A stretch of 52,858 nt of DNA from Listeria fleischmannii subsp. fleischmannii LU2006-1 (GCF_000344175.1 NZ_ALWW01000016.1:1-52858), one strand, 5' to 3'. Counted from the first letter of the stretch, positions 26,755 to 36,880 are shown. The notes: generated from the sequence alone by a model not told the origin. Made by a program: numbers and translations.

Positions 26755-26795
26755 ACAAACACCCCAAAAGTTAGCTATTTTGGGGTGTTTTTTAA
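26755..26795. terminator. pnp terminator (bidirectional)
   Basis: ACACCCCAAAA and TTTTGGGGTGT flank a short loop, with T-rich sequence on both strands. It lies just after the restored pnp stop codon. As the sequence stands, the frameshifted pnp frame runs into this stem. Confidence 0.85.
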
Positions 26796-28982
26796 AAATT
26801 TATTTTTATTTGGAATTCGTCTTTTTTTAAATCGAGGTTTACGAGGACGATCTTTCTTCTCTTGCGCTTTTTTCTCATCATATCCTTCTGGTTTTTCAAG
26901 AAGTGCTTTTCGAGATAAATTAACACGACCTTGGTTATCAACCTCAATAACTTTGACGGTTACTTCATCGCCTAGTTTTAGAAGATCTTCTACTTTTCCA
27001 ACACGTTCGTAAGCTAATTCGGAAATATGAACAAGGCCATCTGTTCCTTTAAATAGTTCGACAAACGCCCCGAATTTTTCAATACGACGGACTTTTCCTG
27101 TGTAAATTTCGCCAACTTGTACTTCGCGAACGATATCTTCAATAATCGAAATGGCTTTTTTGTTCATTGCTTCATCTTGAGAGGCAATATAAACAGTTCC
27201 ATCTTGTTCGATGTCAATTTTAACGCCAGTCTCTTCGATGATTTGATTAATCTGTTTACCACCAGGTCCGATAACATCTTTAATCTTATCCGGTTTAATA
27301 GCCAATGTGACAATTTTCGGTGCGTAAAGAGAAAGTTCTTTGCGCGGTGCACTAATGGTCCCCATTAAGTGTTCCAAAATGTGCAAGCGCCCTTCTTTAG
27401 CTTGCGCAAGTGCTTCTTCTAAAATTTGACGACTTAAGCCATCAATTTTAATATCCATTTGTAAGGCTGTAATTCCTTCGCTTGTTCCTGCTACTTTAAA
27501 GTCCATATCACCAAAATGATCTTCCATTCCTTGAATATCGGAAAGAATGGTATAATCATCGCCTAGTTTCACTAGCCCCATTGCAATCCCAGCAACCGGT
27601 GCTTTAATAGGTACACCTGCATCCATTAGAGCAAGCGTAGAGCCACAAATACTAGCTTGTGAACTTGAACCATTAGATTCTAAAACTTCGGATACAAGAC
27701 GAATAGTATACGGGAAATCCTCTTCCGATGGGATGATATATTGAAGCGCACGCTCACCTAATGCTCCGTGCCCAATTTCACGACGCCCCGGCGCACGACG
27801 AGGACCTGTTTCCCCTACACTAAACTGCGGGAAATTATAATGATGCATAAATCGTTTGTATTCCTCAGCGCCTAAGCCATCAATAATTTGATGTTCGCGT
27901 AATGGTGCGAGTGTACAAATACTAAGGGCTTGCGTTTGCCCACGAGTAAACAAACCGGATCCATGTACACGTGGAAGTAAACCTGTTTCAGATGATAAAG
28001 GACGAATTTCGTTTACTTTACGGCCGTCTGGACGGATTTTTTCTTGCGAGATAAGACGACGCATTTCATCTTTTTCAATCATTTCTAAAATATGCGCGAC
28101 TTCAGCTAAAACATCATCAGCATCTTCCAGCTCTTTTGCTTTATAGCCTTCTAAAATTTCTTCTTTTACTTCTTCAATCGCAGCTTCACGTGCTTTTTTC
28201 TCTTCTGTTTGAATAGCTGCTTTCATTTTCGCTTCACTTAGACTTTTAACTTCTTCTTCAAGTTCTGGGTCTGTTACGAAAAGCTCAATTTCACGCTTTT
28301 CTTTTCCAACTGCTTTAATAATCTCTTGTTGGAATTCACATAAACGCTTGATTTCTTCATGGCCAAACATGATGGCTTCAAGCATAGCTTCTTCGGATAC
28401 TTCTTTTGCTCCTGCTTCTACCATGTTAATAGCATCATAAGTTCCGGCAACGGTTAGCGAGATATCGCTTTTTTCAGCTTCTTCAATAGTTGGATTAATA
28501 ATGAATTTACCATCCACACGCCCTACATCAACGCCAGCGATTGGACCTTCAAACGGGATGTCTGAAATACAAAGTGAGATGGAGGAACCGAGCATAGCGG
28601 CCATTTCTGGTGAGCAGTCTTGATCCACACTAAAAACGGTTGAAGTAATTTGTACTTCGTTACGGAAACCTTCGGCAAATAGCGGACGAATTGGACGGTC
28701 AATGAGGCGTGCGGTAAGTGTTGCACGGTCACTTGGACGTCCCTCACGTTTTAAAAATCCTCCGGGCACTTTACCTACAGAGTACATTTTTTCTTCATAG
28801 TTTACTGTTAGAGGGAAAAAATCTCCTGGTCTAGGTTTTTTGGAACCTACTGTTGCGGTTAACACGACTGTATCACCGTAACGTACGAGTGCGGCACCGC
28901 TAGCTTGTTTAGCTAATTGCCCTACTTCGATTTGCAATTTTTTACCTGCGAGTTCTGTCTGAAATACTTGTTTTTCCGACAT
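26792..28982 (-). CDS. pnp: polyribonucleotide nucleotidyltransferase (PNPase), C-terminal frameshift in this sequence
   Basis: A phosphorolytic 3'-5' exoribonuclease central to RNA turnover. Two RNase PH domains (about residues 1-230 and 310-545) are followed by KH ([16 protein letters not shown]) and S1 ([20 protein letters not shown]). The final residues as read ([15 protein letters not shown]) run into the terminator. Taking one base from the 7-T run at 26822-26828 gives [11 protein letters not shown] and a stop at 26792, just before the terminator, for 729 residues. I regard the shorter ending as the real one. AAGGAG precedes the ATG; the long leader is described separately. Confidence 0.95.
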
Positions 28983-29044
28983 AAATCATTCTCCTTTTTT
29001 AGAGAACGTTTTTCTTTACCATGCATAAGAATGCTTCATGCACA

Positions 29045-29058
29045 CCTCAAATGTGAGG
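29045..29058 (-). other. small hairpin in the pnp leader
   Basis: CCTCA and TGAGG with a 4-base loop, between the long leader hairpin and the pnp start. It probably belongs to the same structured leader. Confidence 0.45.
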
Positions 29059-29061
29059 CAC

Positions 29062-29128
29062 GCATAAATCCAAAAACCTACTATAAAGTGTTATTTTTTT
29101 GCTTTTTAGTACGTTTTTGGATTCATGC
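29062..29128 (-). other. long imperfect hairpin in the pnp leader
   Basis: Two 22-base arms, 29107-29128 and 29062-29083, are inverted repeats differing at only two positions, one of which is a G-U pair in the RNA. The loop is about 23 bases and A-rich. There is no T-run, so it is not a terminator. It lies between rpsO and pnp, about 80 bases before the PNPase start codon. Confidence 0.75.
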
Positions 29129-29162
29129 GATAAATCAAACACGTTCTCTTTTTTTCTTAATA

Positions 29163-29195
29163 AAAAAGCGGGAGACAAAATCGTTCCCCGCTTTT
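29163..29195 (-). terminator. terminator of rpsO
   Basis: AAAAGCGGG and CCCGCTTTT arms with T6 on the minus strand, 14 bases after the rpsO stop. Confidence 0.88.
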
Positions 29196-29208
29196 CTTGG
29201 TTTCGTTA

Positions 29209-29478
29209 TTATCTACGTAAACCTAAACGTTTAATAAGTTCGCGGTAACGTTGAACATCTTTTTTACGCAGGTAAGTAAGTAGGTTACGACGGTGACCTA
29301 CCATTTTCATTAGACCTCTGTAAGAATGATGATCTTTTTTGTGTACACGAACATGTTCATTTAAGCTGTTGATTTCTGCAGTTAGTACAGCAATTTGTAC
29401 TTCCGGAGAACCTGTATCCGTATCATGAACACGGTATTCAGCAATGATTTCGTTTTTACGTTCTTGAGTTAAAGCCAT
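29209..29478 (-). CDS. rpsO: 30S ribosomal protein S15
   Basis: An 89-residue primary rRNA-binding protein of the 30S platform. [33 protein letters not shown] and the rRNA-binding [22 protein letters not shown] are typical. AGGAGGTGG precedes the ATG. It has its own promoter, leader and terminator and lies between ribF and pnp, the conserved order. Confidence 0.98.
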   Translation of the reverse strand: MALTQERKNEIIAEYRVHDTDTGSPEVQIAVLTAEINSLNEHVRVHKKDHHSYRGLMKMVGHRRNLLTYLRKKDVQRYRELIKRLGLRR

Positions 29479-29568
29479 TTAACTCCACCTCCTAAATTTT
29501 CTAATCCCCGTTTACTGAGCAATGCGCCGGTGACTCGCAAATCGCCAAGTAAAGGTTCTTGTCGTACA
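29479..29568 (-). promoter_or_regulatory. structured rpsO leader, possible S15 autoregulation site
   Basis: The ~90-base leader can close with TTTACT (near its 5' side) pairing to AGTAAA (near the ribosome site), enclosing a GC-rich segment with GGCGATTTGCGAGTC and CCGGCGCATTG. S15 represses its own synthesis through leader structures in several bacteria, with differing folds. The pairing is seen; the function is inference. Confidence 0.4.
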
Positions 29569-29574
29569 GATTTA

Positions 29575-29603
29575 AAGATACACTAATTTTAGAAGAAAAT
29601 CAA
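29575..29603 (-). promoter_or_regulatory. promoter of rpsO
   Basis: Minus-strand TTGATT (29603-29598) and TATCTT (29580-29575) separated by 17 bases, starting right after the ribF stop. Confidence 0.5.
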
Positions 29604-29604
29604 G

Positions 29605-30550
29605 TTAAATTGAACTTTCACGCTCGAAATAACGACGAGTATCTTCTTCGTCTTTTTTCAGCTGCTCGATTAAGCCTTCCATACCATTAAACTTCATTTC
29701 TGGTCTAAAGAAATGATACCATTCAATTTCTGCGCTTTCCCCGTAAATTTCACGGTCGAAATCTAAAATATACACTTCAATGGATAATTCTTGGTCTGTT
29801 TTAAAAGTCACGTTATAGCCAATGCTCGCCATGCCTAAATAAGTCTCGCCACTTACAATAAACTTCACGGCGTAAATTCCAAGTTTTGGAATGAGATAGT
29901 CCGCATCAATTCGCATATTCGCAGTTGGGAAACCAAGCGTGCGTCCACGTTTATCTCCGTGAATGACCGTTCCGCGCACTTTGTAAGGGTAGCCTAGAAG
30001 TTCATTTGCCTCATCTAATTCGCCACTTTCAATGTAGTTACGAATATTTGTAGAACTAATTTTAGCTTTAAAAGCTTCTTGTTTGTCTACAATGGTTACT
30101 TCAAAACGCCCTTTTGCGTACTCACTGAGTTCGCTCATTTTACCGGCTCCTTTTTGACCGTAGGAATAATCAAATCCGGCCACCACATGTTTCGCGTTTA
30201 ACCCCACAAGATATTGCTCTACGAATTCTTCTGGAGTTAGTTGAGAGAAGGCGGTTGTAAAACGAACCACGAATAATATATCAACCCCAAGTTCCGCAAT
30301 TTTTTCTTCCTTTTCTTCCAAAGGTGTTAAGTATTTAACTTTTTTGCGCATCTTACTGAGCACAACGGATGGGTGCGGATCAAAGGTTAGTACTGCGCAT
30401 TTTTCATTATTTTCTTTTGCTATTTTTTTTAGCACGTTGAATGACTTCTTTGTGACCGCGATGAACACCATCAAAAAAGCCGAGTGCAATCGTTTTAGGA
30501 TCTAATTCTTCCGTTATGTTATTGGGATGGTGTATAAAAATCGTTTCCAT
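29605..30550 (-). CDS. ribF: bifunctional riboflavin kinase / FAD synthetase (frameshift in this sequence)
   Basis: The enzyme makes FMN and then FAD. The true N-terminus starts at ATG 30550, METIFIHHPNNI, followed by the nucleotidyltransferase motif ALGFFDGVHRGHKEVI. An 8-base T run (plus 30423-30430) then breaks the frame; with seven bases RAKKIAKENNEKCAVLTFDPHPSV is restored and continues normally. The C-terminal riboflavin kinase domain has GDKRGRTLGFPTANM and ends FNGMEGLIEQLKKD. Restored length is 314 residues, as in the family. In Listeria this gene is also called ribC. Confidence 0.92.
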
Positions 30551-30656
30551 GAAATTTTATTTCACTCCTATCAATTATATGGAAATTAGCATGGCAATCG
30601 CCTGTTCTAAAATTACGTTTCTATCATAAGACATTTCTTACCTTTTTGGCAAAAAA

Positions 30657-31577
30657 TTAATTTTTAGGCGTTTCTTTTAATTCAATAACTTTTTCAGGTT
30701 TTAAAAATTGCGATTTCGTTGGGTGTGGCTTATAGATGGCCACTAATTTCTCGTCATGCATCATCGCGAACAAATCGCTTGAAACTATGTTAAAGCGCGA
30801 CCTATCAAGCAAAGCCCCATTTAATACTTTGGCATAAAAAGTGCTGTCTAGTTCGATTATAGGCATATCAAAAATACCTTTTTCAAGTGGATGAAGAAAA
30901 CTAAAGTCGCCTTTTTGAACCTGTGTTTCAATTTCAGCTAATGTCAGGCAGTCTTCCTTTTGAAAAAAGCCGCTTTTTGTTCGCTCAAGTGAGGCCATAT
31001 GCGCAGGCAAGCCAAGTTCTTCTCCTATCATAACAGCAAGCGTCCGAATATAAGTCCCTTTGCCGCATGAAATCCGAATTTGAAAAGAAGGAGAGGCATC
31101 CGTTAGTTCTCCCTTATCAAGTCGCACAAGAGAATGAATTTGCACTAAACGCCTTGGACGCGTGACCGTTTGCCCAGCACGTGCGTATTCATATAGTTTT
31201 TTGCCAGCCACTTTAACAGCTGAGTACATGGGCGGAACTTGTTCGATTTCGCCTGTCAATTTTTGCAAGACTGCATCTAATTTTTCTTCAGAAATAGCTT
31301 CTTTTATCATTTCTTTTTCGACCACTTCGCCTGTTGCATCTTCTGTTGTTGTGCTAACACCAAGCGTCACTGTTGCGACATACTCTTTTCCTTGATCTGT
31401 TATGTATTCTGCAAGTTTGGTTGCCCGGCCCACGCAAATGGGCAAAACGCCTTCCACTTCAGGATCCAGTGTCCCAGTATGTCCTACTTTTTTGGTTTTT
31501 AATATTTTGCGCATTTTAAATACACAATCATGACTTGTCATACCACGTTCCTTAAATAAGGGAATGATTCCGTCCAT
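30657..31577 (-). CDS. truB: tRNA pseudouridine-55 synthase
   Basis: A 306-residue enzyme that isomerises U55 in the T-loop of tRNAs. The catalytic aspartate is in KVGHTGTLDPEVEGVLPICVG, the substrate motif in MYSAVKVAGKKLYEYAR and RISCGKGTYIRTLA. A PUA-like C-terminus follows. The start is ATG at 31577 with AAAGGAGG upstream; an 11-residue upstream extension in frame runs through that site. Confidence 0.96.
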   Translation of the reverse strand: MDGIIPLFKERGMTSHDCVFKMRKILKTKKVGHTGTLDPEVEGVLPICVGRATKLAEYITDQGKEYVATVTLGVSTTTEDATGEVVEKEMIKEAISEEKLDAVLQKLTGEIEQVPPMYSAVKVAGKKLYEYARAGQTVTRPRRLVQIHSLVRLDKGELTDASPSFQIRISCGKGTYIRTLAVMIGEELGLPAHMASLERTKSGFFQKEDCLTLAEIETQVQKGDFSFLHPLEKGIFDMPIIELDSTFYAKVLNGALLDRSRFNIVSSDLFAMMHDEKLVAIYKPHPTKSQFLKPEKVIELKETPKN

Positions 31578-31628
31578 TAAAAACCCTCCTTTCACAAAAA
31601 GAAGAGGCAAAAGCGCCCCTCTAGAAAG

Positions 31629-31973
31629 TTATTCACCTTTATTTAAATCTCTTAAAAGTTCATCAATGCGATTCCCGTATTCCAAAGAACTATCCATTTC
31701 AAATAGTAACTCCGGAACTTTGCGCAGACGCATTCTATTTCCGATTTCAGACCGAATAAAGCCGTGTGCTTTTTCAAGTGCAAGAAGTGTGTCCTCGCGC
31801 TCTTTTTCGTTACCTAAAATCGATATAAAAACCGTAGCCTGCTGCAGGTCGCCAGTCACTTCGACATCTGTAATCGTAATGAAGCCAAGACGAGGATCTT
31901 TTAATTTTCGGTTTAAAATATCGCCCAGTTCTTTCTTCATTTGCTCCGCTACACGATTTGATCTCAAACTCAT
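31629..31973 (-). CDS. rbfA: ribosome-binding factor A
   Basis: A 114-residue KH-like factor for late 30S maturation and cold adaptation. [20 protein letters not shown] and [18 protein letters not shown] are family-typical. The start is ATG at 31973, preceded by GAGGTG. A longer in-frame reading overlaps ylxP in another frame and is not real. Confidence 0.95.
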   Translation of the reverse strand: MSLRSNRVAEQMKKELGDILNRKLKDPRLGFITITDVEVTGDLQQATVFISILGNEKEREDTLLALEKAHGFIRSEIGNRMRLRKVPELLFEMDSSLEYGNRIDELLRDLNKGE

Positions 31974-31984
31974 TTTGTTCACCT

Positions 31985-32266
31985 CTATAACCATTCTACG
32001 TCCGTCAAAAGGCGCTCCCATTCGGGAAAGGAGTCTAGAAAGCGTAATACTTCCTGGCCTTCCTTTTCCGTTTGAACGCGCGAATTGCCGACAATTGTAA
32101 AACCAATCTCTGTTCGTTGCCACTTATCTAAGAAATCCACTTCAGCGATAGAAACATTAAATTTTTGACGTGTTCGCATTAAAACGCGTTGTAATACGGC
32201 TCGCTTTTCCTTTAAATTTCCCGCATCCTGAATATAGAAGGTGGCTACGACGCTATAGATTATCAT
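31985..32266 (-). CDS. ylxP: YlxP-like protein (DUF503)
   Basis: A 93-residue ferredoxin-like-fold protein, always found between infB and rbfA in Bacillales. The core [28 protein letters not shown] and FTIVGNSR identifies the family. Its start overlaps the infB stop by four bases. It is suspected to help ribosome assembly, but I know of no defined activity. Confidence 0.92.
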   Translation of the reverse strand: MIIYSVVATFYIQDAGNLKEKRAVLQRVLMRTRQKFNVSIAEVDFLDKWQRTEIGFTIVGNSRVQTEKEGQEVLRFLDSFPEWERLLTDVEWL

Positions 32267-34585
32267 TTTCTTTCGATTTCTTCCATTACATACGCTTCGA
32301 TGACATCGTCTTCTTTAATATCATTAAAGTTTTCAATGGTAATCCCACATTCGAATCCTTTCGCCACTTCTTTCGCATCATCTTTAAAGCGTTTCAGCGT
32401 TGAAAGTGTCCCTTCAAATACAACGATTCCATCACGAATCAAGCGGACTCCACTATCACGTGTAATTTTACCATCTGTTACATAACAACCTGCAATAGTT
32501 CCGACTTTAGAAACATTAAAGGTTTGGCGAACAAGTGCTTGACCAATAATTTTTTCTTCATATTCAGGATCAAGCATCCCTTTCATCGCGGCTTCAATTT
32601 CTTCAATGGCTTTATAAATGACACGGTGTAAGCGAATATCTACACCTTCATTTTCTGCCCCTTCGCGCGCTTGAGTTGTTGGACGTACGTTAAAGCCTAT
32701 CACAATCGCATTAGATGCAGCCGCAAGTGTAATATCTGATTCATTAATTGCACCAACAGCTGTATGGATAATTTTAACATTTACACCCTCAACATCAATT
32801 TTACGCAAGGAAGCAGCCAGTGCTTCTACAGAACCTTGTACGTCAGCTTTAATAATGACATTAACTTCTTTCATTTCGCCAGCTTTCATATGTTCAAATA
32901 AATTATCTAAACTTACACGGTTCGTCGCAGAACGCTGCTCCTGAAGAGCTTTAGCCGCACGTGTTTCCCCAACGCTACGAGCCGTCTTTTCATCTTCAAA
33001 GACAACGAAACGATCTCCTGCTTGTGGCACACCACTTAAACCAGTAATTTCAACCGGCGTACTTGGTCCTACTTTTTTCACGCGACGTCCTAAATCATTG
33101 ACCATCGCACGAACACGACCAAATGTGTTTCCAACAACAATCGGGTCCCCAATATTTAAAGTACCATCTTGAACAAGAAGTGTTGCGACTGATCCACGCC
33201 CTTTATCAAGTTCGGCTTCAACAACCGTACCAATAGCACGACGCTCTGGATTAGCTTTTAACTCTTCCACTTCCGATACTAGTAAAATCATATCGAGTAA
33301 ATTATCTAAACCTTCCCCAAACTTCGCAGAGATAGGCGCAAAAATCGTATCGCCACCCCAATCTTCTGGGATAAGTTCATATTCCGTTAATTCTTGCATA
33401 ACACGGTCTGCATTTGCTTGTGGTTTATCAATTTTATTTACGGCAACAATAATTGGCATCCCCGCAGCTTTCGCATGGTTAATCGCCTCAATTGTTTGTG
33501 GCATAACACCATCATCTGCAGCCACTACAAGAATCGTAATATCCGTAATTTGAGCACCACGCGCACGCATAGCAGTAAAGGCTGCGTGACCAGGTGTATC
33601 AAGGAAAGTAATTTTCTTCCCGCGCACATCAAGCTGATAAGCTCCAATATGCTGTGTAATTCCACCCGCTTCGCCAAGCGTTACTTTTGTATTTCGTAAA
33701 GAATCAAGTAAAGTTGTTTTCCCGTGGTCAACGTGTCCCATAATCGTTACAACTGGAGGACGTTCTTCTAAATGACCAGCATCTTCTTCCGCTGCATTTT
33801 CAAAGTAAACATCAAGATCTGTGATATCCACTTTAATCTCTTCTTCCACTTCAACCCCGTACTCTGAACAAATCAGTTCAATAGCATCTTTGTCTAAAGA
33901 CTGGTTAATTGTAGCTACTACGCCAAGTAAGAAGAGTTTTTTAATAATTTCTGATGGCTCACGGTATAGCTTTTTCGCAAGTTCTCCAACCGTTAAAGAC
34001 TCACTGAAAACAATTTTTTCTGGAAGTTCTTTTGGTTTTGGAGGAGTCGGTGGCGTTGTACTATAATTTGTCTTTCCTTTTTTCTTCGTATTTTTACCAC
34101 TACGATTTTGTTGATTAAATCCGCCACGTTGGTTATTATTCTTACCACCGCGATTTTGATTATTATTTCTGCCACCTTGGTTATTTCGATTTCCGCCTTG
34201 GTTGTTATTTCGGTTAGCGCCTTGCGTTTGACCTTGTCCATTTCCTTGATTCGGGCGGTTCGTTTGGTTTGATGTTTGATTTGACGCTTTATTAGCTGTA
34301 TTTGTTTGCGGTTTATCCGCACGATTTTGACTTGCTGGTTTTTTATTTCCTTGATTATTCAGTTTGCTTTGCTCCTTACTTGTTCCTGTTTGCTTCGTTT
34401 CCTTTGTTTTCTTTTACAGGCTGATTTTTTTTCGAAAAAGATTCGTCTAATTGTCTAAGCGCGTTTTCATTAATCGTTGACATATGATTCGCGACCTCAA
34501 CACCTAGAACGCGCAACTTTTCGATTACTTCTTTACTAGAAATTTGCTGTTTTTTTGCGTACTCATATACACGAATTTTACTCAT
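32263..34585 (-). CDS. infB: translation initiation factor IF-2 (frameshift in the N-terminal linker in this sequence)
   Basis: GTPase that places initiator tRNA on the 30S subunit. N-terminal IF2N domain ([17 protein letters not shown]), a long low-complexity linker rich in N, Q, G and K, a second IF2N domain, then the G domain with [17 protein letters not shown] and NKIDK, and domains II-IV. An indel in an A-run between about 34384 and 34415 splits the linker; one base fewer joins VK to [16 protein letters not shown] and restores 773 residues. The linker differs clearly from the L. monocytogenes one I recall. GGAGGTG precedes the ATG at 34585. Confidence 0.93.
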
Positions 34586-34607
34586 GCCGTACACCTCCAT
34601 TAGGTAA

Positions 34608-34907
34608 TCAACCAAGGAGCTCTTTTAGTTTTTTAGCAAATCCAGCATCCAGTACTGCAATAATTGCTCGCGACTCTTTCCCGATGGCACCTCCTAACTC
34701 ATCTCTTGTGCCAACTTGTTTTAGCGCGACTTCGTAGTACTCGCATTTATCATGGATTTTCTTCGCTGTCCGTTCTGAAATATCTTCCGCAATAATAACT
34801 AATTTCGCTTTTTCTCTTCGAACAGCTTTTAAAACTAATTCTTCCCCAGTCGTTAATTTCTTCGCTCGATTCGCAAGTCCGAGAAGCGCTAATGCTTTAT
34901 CATTCAT
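34608..34907 (-). CDS. ylxQ: L7Ae-like RNA-binding protein YlxQ
   Basis: A 99-residue L7Ae/L30e/S12e/Gadd45-fold protein predicted to bind kink-turn RNA. LLGLANRAKKLTTGEE and KAKLVIIAEDISERTAKKI are typical. The start is ATG at 34907, eight bases inside ylxR and after GAGGAT. Its location between ylxR and infB is conserved. Confidence 0.93.
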   Translation of the reverse strand: MNDKALALLGLANRAKKLTTGEELVLKAVRREKAKLVIIAEDISERTAKKIHDKCEYYEVALKQVGTRDELGGAIGKESRAIIAVLDAGFAKKLKELLG

Positions 34908-35184
34908 TGTTCGCATCCTCTTCCGCTTTTAAGTATGAAATAAGTTCATCATAAAAACTTTCCTGCTCATCTATTTTAAGACCTCTAAAAAGCGCATTTT
35001 TTTGTTTAGCACTCTTTGCAACAGCTACATCATTTTTAATATAAAAACCACGTCCAGGTGCTTTCCCAGTAGGGTCAATGGTTAATGTTCCTTCTTTTGA
35101 ATAAGCAATTCTAAGAAGTTCCCCTTTTGGCAGGCGTTCCCCTGTAACCATACATTTCCTAAGTGGAATTTTTTTGTTACGCAT
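34900..35184 (-). CDS. ylxR: YlxR-family nucleic-acid-binding protein (RnpM)
   Basis: A 94-residue protein with the family signature RKCMVTGERLPKGELLRIA and GRGFYIKNDVAVAKSAKQK. The homologue in B. subtilis has been reported to bind RNase P RNA and modulate its activity (RnpM). AAAGGAG stands before the ATG. It follows nusA by 14 bases. Confidence 0.93.
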   Translation of the reverse strand: MRNKKIPLRKCMVTGERLPKGELLRIAYSKEGTLTIDPTGKAPGRGFYIKNDVAVAKSAKQKNALFRGLKIDEQESFYDELISYLKAEEDANNE

Positions 35185-35198
35185 TTTGGTTGCTCCTT

Positions 35199-36317
35199 TT
35201 ATTCTTCATCATCTGAAGCATCTGTAGCAGGCGATACTTCTTCTTCTAAAACTGGAGATTCTTCGCGAGGGTAAATACCCATTTCACGTGCAACGCTCTC
35301 GCTTTTAATGTCGATTTTCCAACCCGTTAACTTAGCAGCAAGACGAGCATTTTGACCACGCTTACCGATAGCTAAAGAAAGTTGGTAGTCTGGTACGACA
35401 ACTGTTGTAGCTTGCTCTTCCTCGTCTACAATTACATCTAAAACTTTAGATGGGCTAAGCGCGCTAGCTACAAATGTAAATGGATCATCTGACCATTCGA
35501 CAATATCAATTTTTTCACCCTTCAGTTCATTAACAATCGTTTGTACACGCGCACCCTTAGGACCTACACAAGCCCCCACTGGATCCACTTCTGGATTGGA
35601 TGTATAAACGGAAATTTTCGAGCGGTCCCCTGCTTCACGTGCCACTGATTTGATTTCAACAATACCATCATAAATTTCCGGCACTTCCATTTCAAACAAG
35701 CGTTTTAATAATCCAGGATGTGTTCTTGAAACGAAAATTTGTGGACCTTTTGTTGTTTTTTCGACTTTTGTTAAATACACTTTAATGCGATCATGCGCCC
35801 GGTACGTTTCATTTGGCATTTGCTCATTTTGTGAAAGAATCGCTTCAATCTTCCCTAGATTAACGTAGATAAAACGTGAATCTTGGCGTTCCACAATTCC
35901 CGTCATAATATCATCTTCGCGGTCGATAAATTCATCATAAATGATACCTCGTTCCGCCTCGCGAACGCGTTGTGTCACGACTTGTTTCGCCGTTTGTGCC
36001 GCAATTCGGCCAAAATCTTTCGGCGTCACTTCAAGTTCAACAACATCCCCCGTTTTATAAACCGGATTTAGTTTATGAGCTTCATCAAGCGAAATTTCAA
36101 GACGCGAATCAAACACCTGATCCACAACATCTTTTCTTGCAAAAACGCGAATTGAACCATTTTCTAAATTAAGTTCCACCCGAACATTTTGGGCCTGATT
36201 AAAATTACGTTTATACGCGGACACCAGTGCAGCTTCTATCGCCTCCACAATTACATCACGCGAAATTCCTTTGTCATGTTCTAAAACATGAAGAGCATCT
36301 AGTAGTTCTGAGCTCAT
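35199..36317 (-). CDS. nusA: transcription termination/antitermination factor NusA
   Basis: A 372-residue RNA polymerase-binding factor. The N-terminal domain (about 1-125), S1 (about 135-200, with DIMTGIVERQDSRFIYVNLG), and two KH domains (VGPKGARVQTIVNEL and AIGKRGQNARLAAKLTGW) are in order. The acidic tail is short, as in Firmicutes, which lack the E. coli C-terminal repeats. AAGGAG precedes the ATG. It lies 24 bases after rimP. Confidence 0.97.
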   Translation of the reverse strand: MSSELLDALHVLEHDKGISRDVIVEAIEAALVSAYKRNFNQAQNVRVELNLENGSIRVFARKDVVDQVFDSRLEISLDEAHKLNPVYKTGDVVELEVTPKDFGRIAAQTAKQVVTQRVREAERGIIYDEFIDREDDIMTGIVERQDSRFIYVNLGKIEAILSQNEQMPNETYRAHDRIKVYLTKVEKTTKGPQIFVSRTHPGLLKRLFEMEVPEIYDGIVEIKSVAREAGDRSKISVYTSNPEVDPVGACVGPKGARVQTIVNELKGEKIDIVEWSDDPFTFVASALSPSKVLDVIVDEEEQATTVVVPDYQLSLAIGKRGQNARLAAKLTGWKIDIKSESVAREMGIYPREESPVLEEEVSPATDASDDEE

Positions 36318-36341
36318 TTTTTGCTCACTCCTTATTTAATT

Positions 36342-36809
36342 TTAAAATTTAATGGCTAGTCTTGCTTTTGCAACTTTTTCTTTCGGAATGACACATACAA
36401 CTTGACGTGTTTTATCCATAATTTCTACCGTTAATGTTTCCCCATCGTATGCCACAAGTGTACCTTCCCACATTTTACGCCCTTCAATGGGCTCATAAGA
36501 TGTGACATGCACATAGGCACCTACTGCTTTTTCAAAATCAGCTTCTTTTTTTAATGGGCGTTCAGCACCTGGCGATGATACTTCTAAAAAGTAGTTTTCA
36601 GAAATAGGATCGGCTTCGTCTAGTTTTTCACTAACTCGTTCACTAATAAGCGCGCAATCATCAATATCGATGCCGCCTTCTGAATCAGCAAAAATACGTA
36701 AGAACCAATTTTTCCCTTCTTTTTCAAAAGCTAAATCGACAAGTTCAAAGCCGAGTTCTTCCGTAATAGGCTTTACGATGGACTCTACTTGATCTAGGAC
36801 TTTACTCAT
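36342..36809 (-). CDS. rimP: ribosome maturation factor RimP
   Basis: A 155-residue factor for 30S subunit assembly. GFELVDLAFEKEGKNWFLRIF, GIDIDDCALISERVSEKLDE and the signature ENYFLEVSSPGAERPLKK are all present. The start is ATG at 36809, with AGGAGG six bases upstream. An in-frame extension to 36902 runs through the leader hairpin and is not coding. It heads the rimP-nusA-ylxR-ylxQ-infB-ylxP-rbfA-truB operon. Confidence 0.96.
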   Translation of the reverse strand: MSKVLDQVESIVKPITEELGFELVDLAFEKEGKNWFLRIFADSEGGIDIDDCALISERVSEKLDEADPISENYFLEVSSPGAERPLKKEADFEKAVGAYVHVTSYEPIEGRKMWEGTLVAYDGETLTVEIMDKTRQVVCVIPKEKVAKARLAIKF

Positions 36810-36852
36810 TTCAGCCTCCTTATGATTCTCACTCGTTCGCTTTTCGCAAAAC

Positions 36853-36880
36853 GAAAGAGTGGGCAAATGCCCACTCTTAG
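36853..36880 (-). terminator. attenuator-like hairpin in the rimP-nusA leader
   Basis: A perfect 10-bp stem, AAGAGTGGGC (36855-36864) and GCCCACTCTT (36869-36878), with a 4-base loop is followed on the minus strand by TTTCGTTTTG. It lies between the predicted promoter and rimP. It could terminate upstream esterase transcripts and, in the rimP leader, act as the NusA-dependent attenuator described for B. subtilis. Confidence 0.75.

Noticed and set aside
33993-34322. Minus-strand ORF of 109 codons, rich in Arg, Lys and Ile, over the infB linker
   Set aside because: It is the shifted frame of the Asn/Gln-rich IF-2 linker; the in-frame linker translates cleanly into both flanking IF-2 parts.
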